The notes beneath the pieces are model-generated. The model was given only the letters and a program-made list of their open reading frames with translations. It did no database searches and was not told where the DNA came from. Source: Malania oleifera (Eukaryota; Streptophyta; Magnoliopsida; Santalales; Ximeniaceae). Taken from it: a stretch of DNA of 64,000 nucleotides. Below are positions 34,922 to 46,391 of this stretch, one piece after another (the first letter of the stretch is position 1; each line of letters opens with the position of its first letter). Both the position numbers and the translations under genes were made by a program. Location: positions 50,916,093 through 50,980,092 of the forward strand of contig NC_080426.1 of the NCBI RefSeq assembly GCF_029873635.1, given 5' to 3'.

Positions 34922-37900
34922 AGTTTGCCCAGTGGTAATTCAGGGGAAGCTGCTACAGGCGAACCTGGTAGTATACGACATGTCAGGGTTAGATGTTATT
35001 TTAGGGATGGATTGGTTGTTCTCCAATTATGATGTGATCGATTGTCGTAGGAAGGTAGTAGTATTCAGACCTCCTGAGGAAAAGGAGTACGAATTTGTGG
35101 GATCGTGTGTGCGTTCAACGCCACCGATTCTATCGGCACTGTAGGAGAGGAGGTTACTCTTGGACGGGTGTCAGGGGTACCTAGCTTGGGTGAAGGAACT
35201 GCCGTGGGATGAGTTAAGACTCAAGGACATTCGGGTAGTCAGCGAATTCCTGGATGTGTTTCCAGATGATTTACCCGGTCTACCTCCGGATCGTGAGGTA
35301 GAGTTTGTAATAGAATTGCTGCTTGGTAAGACACCGATCTCTAAAGCTCTGTATTGGATGACTCCAACAGAACTTTGAGAGTTGAAGGAGCAGTTGCAAG
35401 ACTTACTGGACAGGGGATTCATTCGACCTAGTGTTTCGCCCTGGGGAGCTCCAGTATTGTTTGTGAAGAGAAGGACGGGTCGATGCGGATATGCATTGAT
35501 TACTGTGAGATTAATAAGGTAACTTTGAAGAATTGCTATCCTTTACCTCGTATAGATGATCTCTTTTACCAGTTGCAAGGGGCGTGGATCTTTTCAAAGA
35601 TTGACTTGCGGTGAGGATATCATCAGGTGAGGGTCAGATCTAAGGATGTTGCGAAGACGACTTTTTGAACTAGATATGGCCACTATGAGTTCTTAGTCAT
35701 GCCTTTTGGGTTGATGAATGCTCCGACAACATTTATGGATCTTATGAACGGGGTTTTCCATGAGTATCTGGACCGGTTCATGGTGGTATTCATTGACGAT
35801 ATTCTGGTATACTCGAGGAGTTCAGAAGAGCACGATAATCATCTGAGGTTAGTATTACAAATTCTGCGGGAGAAGAAGTTATATGCTAAACTGAAGAGGA
35901 GTGAATTCTGGTTGGATTAGGAGGCGTTCTTAGGCCATGTGGTGACTGGTGACGGTATCTTAGTTGATCCTAGCAAGATCGAAGCTGTGGTTGACTGGAT
36001 GAGGCTAAAGAATGTGTAGGAGGTTCGGAGTTTTCTTGGATTCGAGGGTTACTATCGTTGGTTCATGGAAGGTTTCTCTAACTTGTCTAGGCCTCTGACT
36101 CAATTAACCAGGAAGGGAGTGCAGTTTGAATGGACCAGTGATTACGAGCAGTGCTTTCAGGAGTTGAAGCACCGATTGGTTACTGCTCCGGTTTTGACCA
36201 TTCCTTTGGGGGTTGGCGGGTTTCTGATTTATAGCTACGCGTCTCTGAAAGGTCAGGGATGTGAGCTTATACAATAGGGTAAGGTAGTAGCATATGCTTC
36301 TCAACAACTGAAAGAATACGAGAAGAATTACCCTACGCATTATCTGGAGCTGGCTGCTGTTGTATATGCACTGAAGATATGGCAATACTACTTGTATGGT
36401 GTGCAATGCGAGATCTTTACTAACCACAAAAGCCTCAAGTACTTTTTCATGCAAAAGGAGTTGAATATGAGGCAGAGGTGGTGGCTAGAGTTGATCAAGG
36501 ACTACGATTGCATGATTAGTTATCACCCGGAGAAAGCTAATGTGGTAGCTGATGCGTTGAGTTGGAAGTCAGAGCATGTGACAGTATTTGCAGTTGTAGC
36601 TCAACATTATATCAGATGGGATCTAGAAAGCATTGGTGTGGAGTTGGTGGTTGGTGATTATCAGGCTTTCATTACTAGCTTGGTGATCTATTCGACTTTG
36701 TTTGAGCGTATAAAGGCCGCACAGGCTAGTGATACGAAGTTGGCAGAGGTTAGAAAAAAGGTACAGTAGGGACTGGATACAGAGTTTAACATCTCTGAAG
36801 GAGGAGTATTGAGGTTTGGGACCAGGCTATGTGTTCCGAACAATGATGAGATCAGAAGGATGATTCTAGAAGAGGCGCATCGTTCTTTATATACGGTACA
36901 TCCTGGTAGCACAAAGATGTATCGGGACTTGCACGATACCTTATGGTGGTCTAGTATGAAGAGGCAGATTGCTCAGTTCGTGGAGCAGTGTCTAACGTGT
37001 CAGTAGGTGAAAGCTGAACATCAGAGGCCAGCAAGACTGTTGCAGCCTTTGCCTATTCCGGTGTGAAAATGGGAGCATATTTTCATGGATTTTGTTATCG
37101 GATTTCTACCAGCGCTTCACAGGTAGAATGCTATTTTGGTAATCGTGGACAGGTTGACGAAATCTGCTCATTTCATACAAATGAAGGTTGGCTACCCTTT
37201 AAGTAGGCTAGCAGACCTGTACATGTGAGAGATAGTTCGAATGCACGGAGTATTGGTGTCCATTGTGTCAGATCGAGACCCGAGGTTTGCTTCTCGATTT
37301 TGGACGAGCTTGTAGGAAGCATTGGGGATGAAGCTTACTTTTAGTACAACGTTCCACCCCCAGATTGATGGACAATCAGAGAGGACGATAAAAATTTTGG
37401 AAGATATGTTGCGAGCTTGTGTGTTAGACTTTGGTGGTAGCTGGATACAGTTTATGCCGCTAGTAGAGTTTGCTTATAATAACAGCTTCCAGGCTAGTAT
37501 CAAGATGACACCGTTCGAGGCTTTGTATGGTCGGAGGTATCAATCTCCTTTGTGTAGGGATGAGGTTGGTGAACGTCAAGTTTTAGGACCTGAACTGGCA
37601 GCAGGCATCTGAGAAGGTGGGTTTGATCCGAGAAAGGATTAAATCAGCTCAGAGTTCACATAAGAGTTATGCAGATGTTCGTTGTTGTGAGTTAGAGTTC
37701 GAGGTGGGGGAGGTAAGGTATTTCTTTGTATCGCTCTGATGAAAGGGGTGACGAGATTTGGGAGAAAGGGCAAGTTGAACCCAAGGTACATCAGACCATT
37801 CGAGGTGCTTGAGCGAGTGGGTCTGGTAGCCTACAAGATTACACTACCCCCAGCACTCTCGAGGGTCCACGATGTGTTTCACATATCCATGTTGAGGAGA

Positions 37901-38120
37901 TACGTACTAGATCCATCACATGTTATCAGTTATGATGATTTGAAAATTGGGTATACTTTAGCATATGAGGAGATACCTATTCAGGTTCTAGACCGTAAAG
38001 TTCAGAAGCTTCGTACTAAAGAGATACCATTAGTGAAGGTATTGTGGTGAAACCACAAGGTTGAGGAAACTTCTTGGGAGCTGGAAATGGAAATACGCCA
38101 AAAGTACCCGCAATTGTTTT
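34922..38120 (+). pseudogene. protease to chromodomain of Gypsy E, broken
   Basis: Coding resumes after F with CPVVIQGKLLQANLVVYDMSG (protease C-terminus). The RT holds [12 protein letters not shown] and the catalytic FIDD box (about 35795). RNase H follows ([22 protein letters not shown]). The integrase has the zinc-binding region ([12 protein letters not shown]...CLTCQ) and core blocks (DRDPRFASRFW, HPQIDGQSERT). The end has the integrase C-terminal domain and chromodomain-like block ([23 protein letters not shown], stop, ELEMEIRQKYPQLF). There are more than ten in-frame stops, many explainable as CAG>TAG, TGG>TAG/TGA or CGA>TGA. It is more decayed than F. Confidence 0.88.
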
Positions 38121-38391
38121 GAGTATGTGTACGACACCCTACTTTGGGCTAGGATAGGTGGTTAGTCGTCGGGGGTGTGGATTGTGATCTCCTAAGACAG
38201 TTTATGTTATAACCATGATATTCCTCCGCCATAAGTGAGGGTATGTAGGTATGTATGTGTTATGATGGGGCTGCATTGTAGTAGTCATCAGTTTCTTTCT
38301 AGAGTTGCGTGTATGTATTCAGTTGTATGAATGAGTTCATGAATGAGAGATGGAAAATTTCGAGGATGAAATTTTTGTAAGGATGAGAGAC

Positions 38392-38725
38392 TGTAAGAAC
38401 TCGAACCGTGAAGAGAGGGGTAAAATTGGAATTTGAACAAGCTTCATCGACGAAACCAGAGTTCGTTGACGAAGGCCTTGTATTTCTCGTCGACGAAGTT
38501 CAGAGGCTCGTCGACGAGGAGAAGCCGAGAGATTTCAGGAAACCGAGAATCTCAAGCTCGTTGACAAGGTCACCTTTTCGTTAACGAGCTATTTATATGA
38601 CCTCGTCGACGAGGAAACCATTTCGTCGATGAGGACGGCTGAGTCAAAGGGCTATAAATATCCTTTCTCTTTGCTTCCAAGCTAAGAAAACTAAATTCTC
38701 TCTCCCTCTCTCTCTATAACTCATC

Positions 38726-38764
<39 letters not shown>

Positions 38765-39296
38765 TTCTTCGTCATTTGTCACTGGAATTGATGATTTGAC
38801 ATTACCACGAGGATCAGGGAAGCATTCTTTACAAAACCTACGGATCGGAATCCCGTTTCGGAGATTTTTTGGTTTCGGCTTAAAATCGAGGTACGGCTCG
38901 GTTTTCTTTTCTGATCTGGTAGTTTGGTAGAGGACGGAGTCGTGAGTATATTTTGTATTGTGTTTTGTAGATTCTGAGAACTCAGTTCGCTGTTTAGGAG
39001 CTGTAGAGTTCGGGATTAATCTTTTGGGGGAAAGCTAAGGGAAAATAGTTTATATTGGTTATTTTTAAAATCGGACTCAGTAGAACTGTGGTTCAAGGTC
39101 CTGTGTGCGTTTGGTTACTCATTTGGGGGAATTTGATGGGTAAAATTATGGGTTTTTCATGTTACATTTTTGGGAAAAAAAGGGGTATTGGGTTGCATCC
39201 CTTTTTTTGTTGAAAAACCGTTGGTATATTGTAATTTATACTGTGTATTAGGGATGGTCATGCCTTGACTTTGTTTTAAACTGTATATGATTGGAA
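38392..39296 (+). repeat. 3' LTR of Gypsy E, truncated
   Basis: It starts TGTAAGAACTCGAACCG after a purine-rich tract (38378-38391). It copies the first half of the 5' LTR, including the palindrome cluster (38447-38640), TATA (38652-38660) and a CT microsatellite (about 38730-38760). Identity with the 5' LTR ends after GATTGGAA, and about 940 bases are missing. Confidence 0.88.
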
Positions 39297-39481
39297 GACC
39301 CGAGGGACGAGTTCGACCAATCGAGATGTTGATGCTAGTTCCAATAGCTAAGTCCCCTTTTTTATTTTCTTATTTTTATTTTTTGTTTGAAACTCAATCT
39401 TTATGGCATTTTTATGTGTGTTTTTGGATGCTGTTTGTGAAGTTGATCTGGATATTATCTGGGTATGATTGATGTTGGAGG
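39297..39481 (-). other. element M sequence between E and K
   Basis: AT-rich non-coding DNA that continues on the far side of solo LTR K at 41592. This continuity places it in element M. No recognisable domain. Confidence 0.5.
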
Positions 39482-40464
39482 TGTGACGACCTGCTTAATT
39501 TCCATTTTTTTTTGCAACACAATAAAATTCAGCAGATCATAATCCACCTAGACCCGTGGGTACCTGAGATACATCAAAACACATAAAGGAAGTCTAAGCA
39601 GCAGGAAACATACATTCACAATATCATAAATATGAAAAAAGATCCATCACAATACTAGAGTCACTATATCCACTGTATTTTAGTATACACATTCCAAAAA
39701 CAAGATCTAGGGACATTTTCCACAAAATCCAACCGCCCCTACTAAAACTTACCCTTCAAAAAGGGCAGATCAATAACACTAGATCAGCGGGGCTTTTCTC
39801 GCTTTCCTATCAGGGGCTCCTGAAATGTTTATAAAATTTAGGGTGAGACACTTCTCAGTAAAGGAAATAAACTAACACCAGTGTGTGGCAACATGAGTAT
39901 TCTGTATTATACATATATCATATAAAAACATATTTAGTAAATTGTCATGTCATATTTGGGAAAACGTATATATATCATCAAAGCATGGTAGAACATACCG
40001 CATTTTCATAATCATATTTCATCTCATATAATAATAATATAAAAAAATTGCTAGTAGGTTGGCTGGCTGTTGTCATGTATTACCCCCACATGACCGGGTT
40101 GTGTGGCCCGAAGGCAGGACTTGAAATTGGTTGGCCGACCACTGCCAAGTCAAAAGTATCGTCTGTAAGTTCGATGGGTCTGCCAGACCTGGTTCGTACC
40201 CCAGGAGCACTCGCACACTTCTTAAAAACCACATCGACCATCCAATCTCATACCACTTCGTACAGTAGTGTTAACACAAATATCATGATCAAGATGACCA
40301 TGGACACATAGCAACGGTACTGTGTAAGTGCTAGCCTAAACCAAGCCAACCAAGTTCTGATATCATATAAGATATACTGAAACTGTGATACATGGATATT
40401 TCATATCCTTAATTATCAAATCAATCATATCATTTTTTTTTATGTATATGTATATCATGAAAAT

Positions 40465-40690
40465 CATCGGCCCGTACGCCGGTATTTCACATTTTACCAT
40501 AGCTCGGCCCGTACGCCGGCAAATCACATCCATAGCTCGGCCCATACGCCGAAAAATCGCATCCATAGAACGACCCGTACGCCTACAAAATATATCCATA
40601 GCTCAGCCCGTATGCTGGCAAATCATACACATAGCACGACCCGTATGTCGGAAAAACATATAAAAATATCGGCCCATACGCCGATTTTCC
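40465..40690. repeat. minisatellite in solo LTR K
   Basis: Seven repeats of about 33-37 bases with the core CGGCCCGTACGCCGG and spacers like CAAATCACATCCATAGCT. The core is nearly palindromic around GTAC. Homologous to the array in J at 12165-12400. Confidence 0.75.
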
Positions 40691-41296
40691 ATTATAAAAA
40701 TCCATATCATTAACATATTCCCAGAAAATAGTTTTTCATTATAATTTATACTCATGCCACACGAATAGATTTTTTTCTTATATTTAACATACCATCATTC
40801 TCAGCAGTATTTCACAAATATAAATCATATATAAATATATTTATTTCCTTGAAATCAGATGCTGTAATAATAAATATATATTCAGAAAATACTAGCTTAG
40901 TTTATTCCCTTACTTGATTCCTAAAAAGCCCCTAAGAGAAATACCCCTTCATCCGCAGGGTTCCCTATTCAACACCCTGAAAACAACATTCCCCAGAACT
41001 AAAGTTCAGTATTTCTATGTGTACTACACTTTCTACAACTTCCAAACAACCAAATACTGAGTAGAAAGCCTTACCCTAGATTTGGGATGGTTTCCAACTC
41101 AGCCCCACTGATGATCCGCTCCAGCAGATTTGTAGAGAACTTTTCCAAGAGTGTCATGGTGGCTTCAAATCGTTGAACTGGGGGAAATCCAGCCCAAAAA
41201 CTTAGAGAGAAGGAGAAGGAACCGAAGGGTGAGAGAGAGAGAGGTTCTGCGAAGGAAAATGAATTGAAAATCATGTTTAACCCTATTTATACGTCA

Positions 41297-41463
41297 CCTC
41301 GTCGACGAGTCCTGTAGAAAGTTCGTCGACGAACCTCAACCCTCGTCGACAAATTTTAGGCTTCCAAAAATCCTCTCTGTATCTTTTCGTAGACGAAACG
41401 GAACTTTGTCGACGAGATCCTAAAGAACCCTTGTCGACGAAACCCTTGTGTTCATCAACGAGG
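41297..41463 (-). promoter_or_regulatory. CG-palindrome cluster in U3 of solo LTR K
   Basis: Copies include CCTCGTCGACGAG, GTTCGTCGACGAAC, CCTCGTCGACAAA, CTTTGTCGACGAG and CTTGTCGACGAA. They begin about 6 bases beyond the minus-strand TATA box (41284-41291). Confidence 0.5.
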
Positions 41464-41591
41464 CCTGGAAAATTTTTCGGGATTATTCCCATCCAAAATG
41501 CAACGTCGTCGACTGCCTCCTTCTGTCCCTGTTTCCAATTCCCTTTTTTTTATTATATAAATACCATTATTCCTCGAGTCGTTATAGGAGG

Positions 41592-44021
41592 GCTTCAGAT
41601 TAGGATTAGGGTTTTGGACTTGGTTCGAAAATGAGGACCAACCAACTTGTCTCGAATCTGAAGGGTGAGCAATAGGTTGACTTGTGCGAGTGAACTTAGT
41701 GAATGAGGGAACTCAAACAGACCTGGGTGTGTCATGTGCTTGTAGGCACATGTGGGAATGAGTCTGGTGTGGGCTTGGTGTAGTTTTTGAAAACGGGTCT
41801 GGTCAATTTTTAAAGGAGTGAGCCTAGAGGTTACCTTCAGAAATGGGCCTTAGGTGAAGTTTTAAAAGTGGGCCTAGTTTAAAAAAAAAAAAAAATTGAA
41901 GATGAGCCGGCCCACTTAAGTATTAAAACACAGCCTGAATTATTTTTGAAAAAGGGTAGGCCCACTTAAGTTTTAAATGAAGCCTGAGTTATTTTTGAAA
42001 ATGGGCCAGCCCACTTATGTTTTAAAAGAAGCTTGAGTTATTTTTTAAAACGGGTCGGCCCACTTAAGTTTTAAAACAAAGCCCATGTTAGGTTTTAAAA
42101 ATGGGCTATGGGTTTTATTCCAAATGGAGCTCCGGGTTGGGGTTTTAGATTAGATTGGGCTGGTTATTAACTAGTTTGGGTGGTTCAAAATTGAATTCGA
42201 ACACGGCTCTGGGGCTCGGGTCTGAACCATTAAATGGTCAAAGGAATTAAAAACCCGAGTTCAGGTTTGGGTTATGGCCCCGGGTTTCGGTTTGACAATC
42301 TGGTTCAGGGATTCTATTTAGGGTTCAAGGTATCTGAATTCAAGCTCAGGTTTAGCACACTGGGTCTGATCATTGCTGAGTTGAGGTTCAGGTTCACATA
42401 AGAACCAAGAACTAGAGATCATATACGCACCTGCACTTACCCCCCACAATTAATGCAAAAATTGAAAATGACCAGGGAGAGAGCTTTAGATTGTACCTGT
42501 CCTTTTTCTCCTACTGTCTTCCCTCCTTCTCTTTTTGATGTGTGGTTGTGTCTGCTTTGAGGTCTGGTCTGGTTCTCAAGATCTGGTTCTTAGGTTCTCT
42601 GCTCTCTGTAATTCAACACCTCTGCTCCCACGCCTCAGAACCTCAATGATTCAGAGCTTTCTCTCTGCTCTCCACACTGTATAGTGGGGAGTTTCTTTTT
42701 TCTCTCAAATTCGGCAAAACCTTTCTATGCTTTCTTCTCTTCAATTTTGGCTGGGTGTTTTTGTGCTTCTTCTCTGTGTCCTTTCAGCTATAGTGCATGC
42801 CTATTTATAGTGGATTCGGGGTGCTTTGGCACCAAAAACAATTCCCTCTAACTAAATTACTTGCGCTAGTAGGGAATATTTTATTCTCCCACGTGGTTCT
42901 ACTTTATTTCCCCTTTATTTTTAAATTTCTATTACTAACCGAATGATTTTTTGGATCTCTTGTGCGCAGGTGATTGGGGTAGTCTAGGTGGCAATTTGGG
43001 AATGGAGTGCTTTGGGACTTTTGACCAGGTGGCAAACCAGGAATGGAGGACAGGGCATCTGTTACTTTATTTTTGTTTTTGTAATTTTTTTTCTTTTTGG
43101 TTTGTTGTGATGTACCCCCGGGTTTTATTTTTTGCAACAATAGTTTGTACAACTTATTTTCCCTATATACTTTTCATTTTCTTGTATCTTTGTACTTTGC
43201 ACTATTATTTTTTTGTTTTCTGTATTTTGAATATAAGTTTGCCCTTTCACTTTTTTGCCCACCTGTTGTAATACTCTGGCGTGTACATCTACTGCACGTG
43301 CACCCCACCCCCTTAATAAAGTGGCTTTTCAATTTTGACCCAACCAAAAGTTTGACTAATTTTGACTTCCTTGCTTAAGAAGCAATAAATGTGACTTTAG
43401 AATTGACTAATTTTGACCAAACAAACCCATAACTAATAGAACTTGATTTTAATATCTGAACAAAATCCCAGTTTTAAAATTATTAGACCTAAAATCAAAG
43501 ACTTGACTTAAGGGCTGCAAAACTCAGTTTAAAGTTTAATGCTTTGATTTAAAGGACTCAATTTAAAAATCCTAGACTCAAGTTAGGAAAATTGGATCCT
43601 AAAAATTGGCTAAAAGTTTGGAAGACATTAATTACAAGGTCCTAACTCAAGAAGGCTCAATTTAAAATTTTCACCACCAATTTCAAGAAATTGAAAACTC
43701 TATGGTGACTTAAATTTGTTTCCAAACCAAGACGTAGAATTTTACATTTCAAGATTTCAAACCTCAATACTAGTCCTAATAAATGTAGCTGATTATGGGA
43801 TTCTAACTAAGATTTTTGCAACTAAGAAACATTATACTGAAAATAAAAAGACTCAACAACTAACTGAAATTTTAGTGAACTTATTCAAATGAAATAAAAC
43901 AACTTAACCATGGGGGTTCAGGGTCTTAATTTCAAAATAAAGGGTTTTGCCCAGGACTCAAAGTCAAATTTTATTTGGTCGTGTTTCTTGGGAAGGCCTA
44001 GTTAAAATTCGGGTGTCGACA
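41592..44021 (-). other. right part of element M, non-coding
   Basis: This contains a 49-50-bp minisatellite (41904-42110), a pyrimidine-rich tract (42480-42720), a minus-strand CTATAAATAG (about 42806-42815) and long AT-rich stretches ending AATTCGGGTGTCGACA at 44021. No coding domain is seen on either strand. Upstream of the TATA on its minus strand there is no CG-palindrome cluster, unlike the smaller LTRs. Confidence 0.5.
41904..42110. repeat. 50-bp minisatellite in element M
   Basis: About four copies of a unit with GGCCCACTTAAGTTTTAAAA and then AGCCTGAGTTATTTTTGAAA. CCCACTTAAG-like anchors are at 41911, 41961, 42010 and 42059, a period of 49-50 bases. Diverged flanking half-units continue on both sides. 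Confidence 0.75.
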
Positions 44022-44026
44022 CATGC

Positions 44027-44390
44027 CATGACCCTATTGAATTCATTTACATCAAGGGCACAATATAATGCATTCATAACCCTTGAATTTACTTGCAGTA
44101 TCTTCTAATCATTGTCGGTCATCTCTTTTTCTTCTTTAGGTATTTATTTATTATCTATGTTTTTGGTAGGGACAAAGTCACCATGTGTGGTAACTTTCCA
44201 AGCTTTCCAATTCATGGTTTGCAAGTATATCCTCATTCATTGTTTCCAAAAAGTATAGTTGACACCGCAAAAGAGGGGTAATCTATAAGAGGATTGACCC
44301 TCGGTAAAGGGAGATACGCATAGGTGTGCCATAGGGATCTTTGTGTAGCTTTTAGGTTAAGATTTACTAAAACCTTGTTCTAATACCAAT
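44027..44390 (-). pseudogene. N-terminal gag and primer-binding site of element G
   Basis: The minus strand begins with the primer-binding site TTGGTATTAGAACAAGG (44373-44389). It then reads a SIRE-type gag N-terminus: GVNYTFWKQ, a stop, NWKAWKV, a stop-interrupted middle, then VNSRVMNALYCALDVNEF and NRVMA. The next expected block, TCKLAKEMWDKL, is at 21722 and below, across element M. No clean start codon can be chosen. Several stops. Confidence 0.75.
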
Positions 44391-46386
44391 TGAAAAGTAA
44401 GGTGTACTCCCAAGAGGGGGGATGAATTGGGTTTTTAAAATTTTCTTTGAAATCTCTTTGATTTTACAAATTCTTTTGGTTAAGTATTAACCTTTTTTTC
44501 AATTTGAGTTAATTTGCAATCACACTCTACAACAAAAAAATTTCACAAGTACAATTGATTTGTAATAACCAACACTCAATCCAAGACTTAGTATTTATTT
44601 ATGAATGATGATGATTATCAAAACTTAAATATTCAAATTCCAACTTTTCAATATCAATCCAATCAATGAGGTGAGCTTGATATTGCAATATGAAATTAAA
44701 TAGAAAATTCAACCAAGCTTTAAAAATTTAAATATTGATATCAAATAAGTATCTTAAATTTAAGTATGTAATCAACCAATATATTAATGAGTTTTGGTAT
44801 TAATCAATCAATGTACTCCCTTGTGGTTTCTGCAATATAATATTGACCAATCAACGTACTCCCTTACGGTTTCCGCAAATCCCAAAGACAAATTAATTTT
44901 CAGCAAATTAAGTACACAACCACGCCATTTATATATGCAGAAAATTAAAGAGAATAGGGAAGAGCAAGACGCCAAGATTTTATGAGGTTCAACTATCCCT
45001 GCCTACGTCCTCGCCTTAAGCAAACCACCCAAGGATTTCACTATACCGCTCCCTTGATCGGGCAGAGCAAACCTTTTACACATTCCTTCAAATAGGATAG
45101 AGTCCTCCTCTCCAAGCGATACCCCATGCTTGATACAATGATTCTATAACCTGAACCGTAAAAAACAATAACAAAAACAAGAGCCTTGTATACAAGAACA
45201 ACTCTTGATAAGAGCAGATTAGTACAATTGATTAGCACAATATACTTCAATCAAAATTCAATGTAGAAATGTGAAGCTCAAGAATTTATCTTCGGGGTTC
45301 ATTAGATTTGAAAAAAAAAAACTCAGTTAGAGCACAAGAACCTCAAGCTTTAATTAAGCAAATAGCTTCTTAGAAAAATATTCAGCAAGAACTCTTTGAA
45401 TGTGAAAGAATTTGATCAATAGCTGATTTTTTTATTATTATCTTTGTTGGTGTATGTAATCCTTGAGTTTAGCATGTATTTATAGAGTTTAAAAATTATT
45501 TTTCGTGTTGCCCAAGTTGCTTGGAGTATTCTCCAAGTTTTCACAAAGTTTGGTGGTCAAGAAATCACTTTTGGAAAGTTTCCTAACTGTTAAAATTTGA
45601 ATTTTATGAAGGCCAGTCACCTATAAAAAAGTGTCAAGCACCTGTCACTTAAAAATCCTACATATTTCAAAATTCAATGCTGTGTCAGTCACCTGATTGT
45701 GTTCAGTCAATCGCTTGAGCTATCAGCTTTGACCACATTTTAGTATTGTAGTCATAACTTTTTCTATACAACTCCAAATTAGACGTTCTTGTATCAATAG
45801 AAAGTTAAGAGAAAAAATCACAACTTTCATGTTAAACAGTTTTTAAGATAAGGAGTTTTTCATAGAGAAAAGTGTTCATTAATGCAGATATAGAAAAAAG
45901 AAGGGAATTTGGAGAATCTTGTTTTGGTACTTTTCATTCCAAAAAAAATTTCAACCTTTTTGAAATAACTTTTGACCTTATAAAAATATTTTCCAAGTAT
46001 TTTAAAAGGTATCTAGGTCCAAGTAATTAACATAAGAGTTTCATGTATCCATATTGAAATCGTTTGAAGTACTTACCTGAGACTTCTTAAAAGACTATAA
46101 CTTTCTAAACGCTAAGTCTTCATGTATTGGCTTCCATTTTTTGTATCGCTCTTGAGATTCTTCTTTCCATTGACTTTTACTTTATTATGAGCCATGTCTC
46201 TAAGCATATGTGATCTTTTTTAACCACTTGAGTTTGATCTTTTAAGAACTTGATCTTTTATAAGAACTTTTGAGTTTGATCTCTTTATAAAAGCTTTTGA
46301 GACCTGAAACTTATCTTAGAAAAATATGTTAAGTTCCTTTGATTTGTTATCATCAAAATAATATTCTAAGCCTTTTAAGGCCAACA
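44391..46386 (-). repeat. right (5') LTR of element G
   Basis: It is 1996 bp, from TGAAAAGTAAGG to GGCCAACA, uninterrupted. It preserves the empty site of solo LTR J near 44785. It also holds a degenerate array of CAGTCACCTG-like motifs (about 45610-45725), on the upstream side of the minus-strand CTATAAATA near 45480. Confidence 0.88.
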
Positions 46387-46391
46387 CAAGT

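Larger units (their letters stand above)
23387..39296 (+). mobile_element. Gypsy element E (Tekay-like chromovirus), in M
   Basis: A Ty3/Gypsy element of about 7.8 kb without its insertion. The pieces are the 5' LTR 23387-25233, gag 25559-26790, protease to chromodomain 34922-38120, and a 3' LTR 38392-39296 that is truncated. Order is protease, RT, RNase H, integrase, then a C-terminal chromodomain-like block, as in the Tekay/Del clade. No TSD can be shown because the 3' LTR stops after GATTGGAA and joins element M sequence directly. Element F is inserted in the protease region. Confidence 0.88.
39482..41586 (-). mobile_element. solo LTR K (same family as J), in M
   Basis: A 2105-bp LTR with a perfect TSD GGAGG (39477-39481 and 41587-41591). 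It begins TGTGACGACCTGC and ends AGTCGTTATA, where the usual CA end is mutated to TA. It shares with J the shared box (39841-39866), the minisatellite (40465-40690), minus-strand TATA (about 41284-41291) and the palindrome cluster (41297-41463). No internal region or coding domain. Confidence 0.9.
21723..44021 (-). mobile_element. element M: long LTR-like insertion in G gag
   Basis: On the + strand it begins TGTGACGTTCCCGAA and ends AATTCGGGTGTCGACA. Between these ends G's gag is interrupted (NRVMA at 44027 and up, then TCKLAKEMW at 21718 and down). Flanking pentamers are GTTGC and CATGC, a poor TSD. Removing E and K leaves about 4.3 kb with no coding domain, and the two ends do not look alike. 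It is best read as one very long solo LTR, as in Tat/Ogre-type Gypsy elements, though a non-autonomous element cannot be excluded. A minus-strand CTATAAATAG at about 42806-42815 suggests minus orientation. Confidence 0.6.
9196..46386 (-). mobile_element. SIRE-like Copia element G, gag-only, in B RT
   Basis: Flanked by a perfect TSD CAAGT (9191-9195 and 46387-46391). The LTRs are about 2.0 kb each (9196-14920 after removing J, and 44391-46386), beginning TGAAAAGTAAGG (mutated to TAAAAAG on the left) and ending GGCCAACA. The minus-strand primer-binding site TTGGTATTAGAACAAGG lies just left of the right LTR, giving the orientation. The internal region holds SIRE-type gag, with no protease, integrase, RT or RNase H seen. 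It hosts solo LTRs J and H and the long element M. The purine-rich tract beside the left LTR (minus strand of 14921-14936) fits a polypurine tract. Confidence 0.85.

Noticed and set aside
42951-43378. Hydrophobic Phe-rich ORFs as a membrane protein gene
   Set aside because: They are T-rich DNA in element M read in one direction, with no family resemblance, splice pattern or codon bias.
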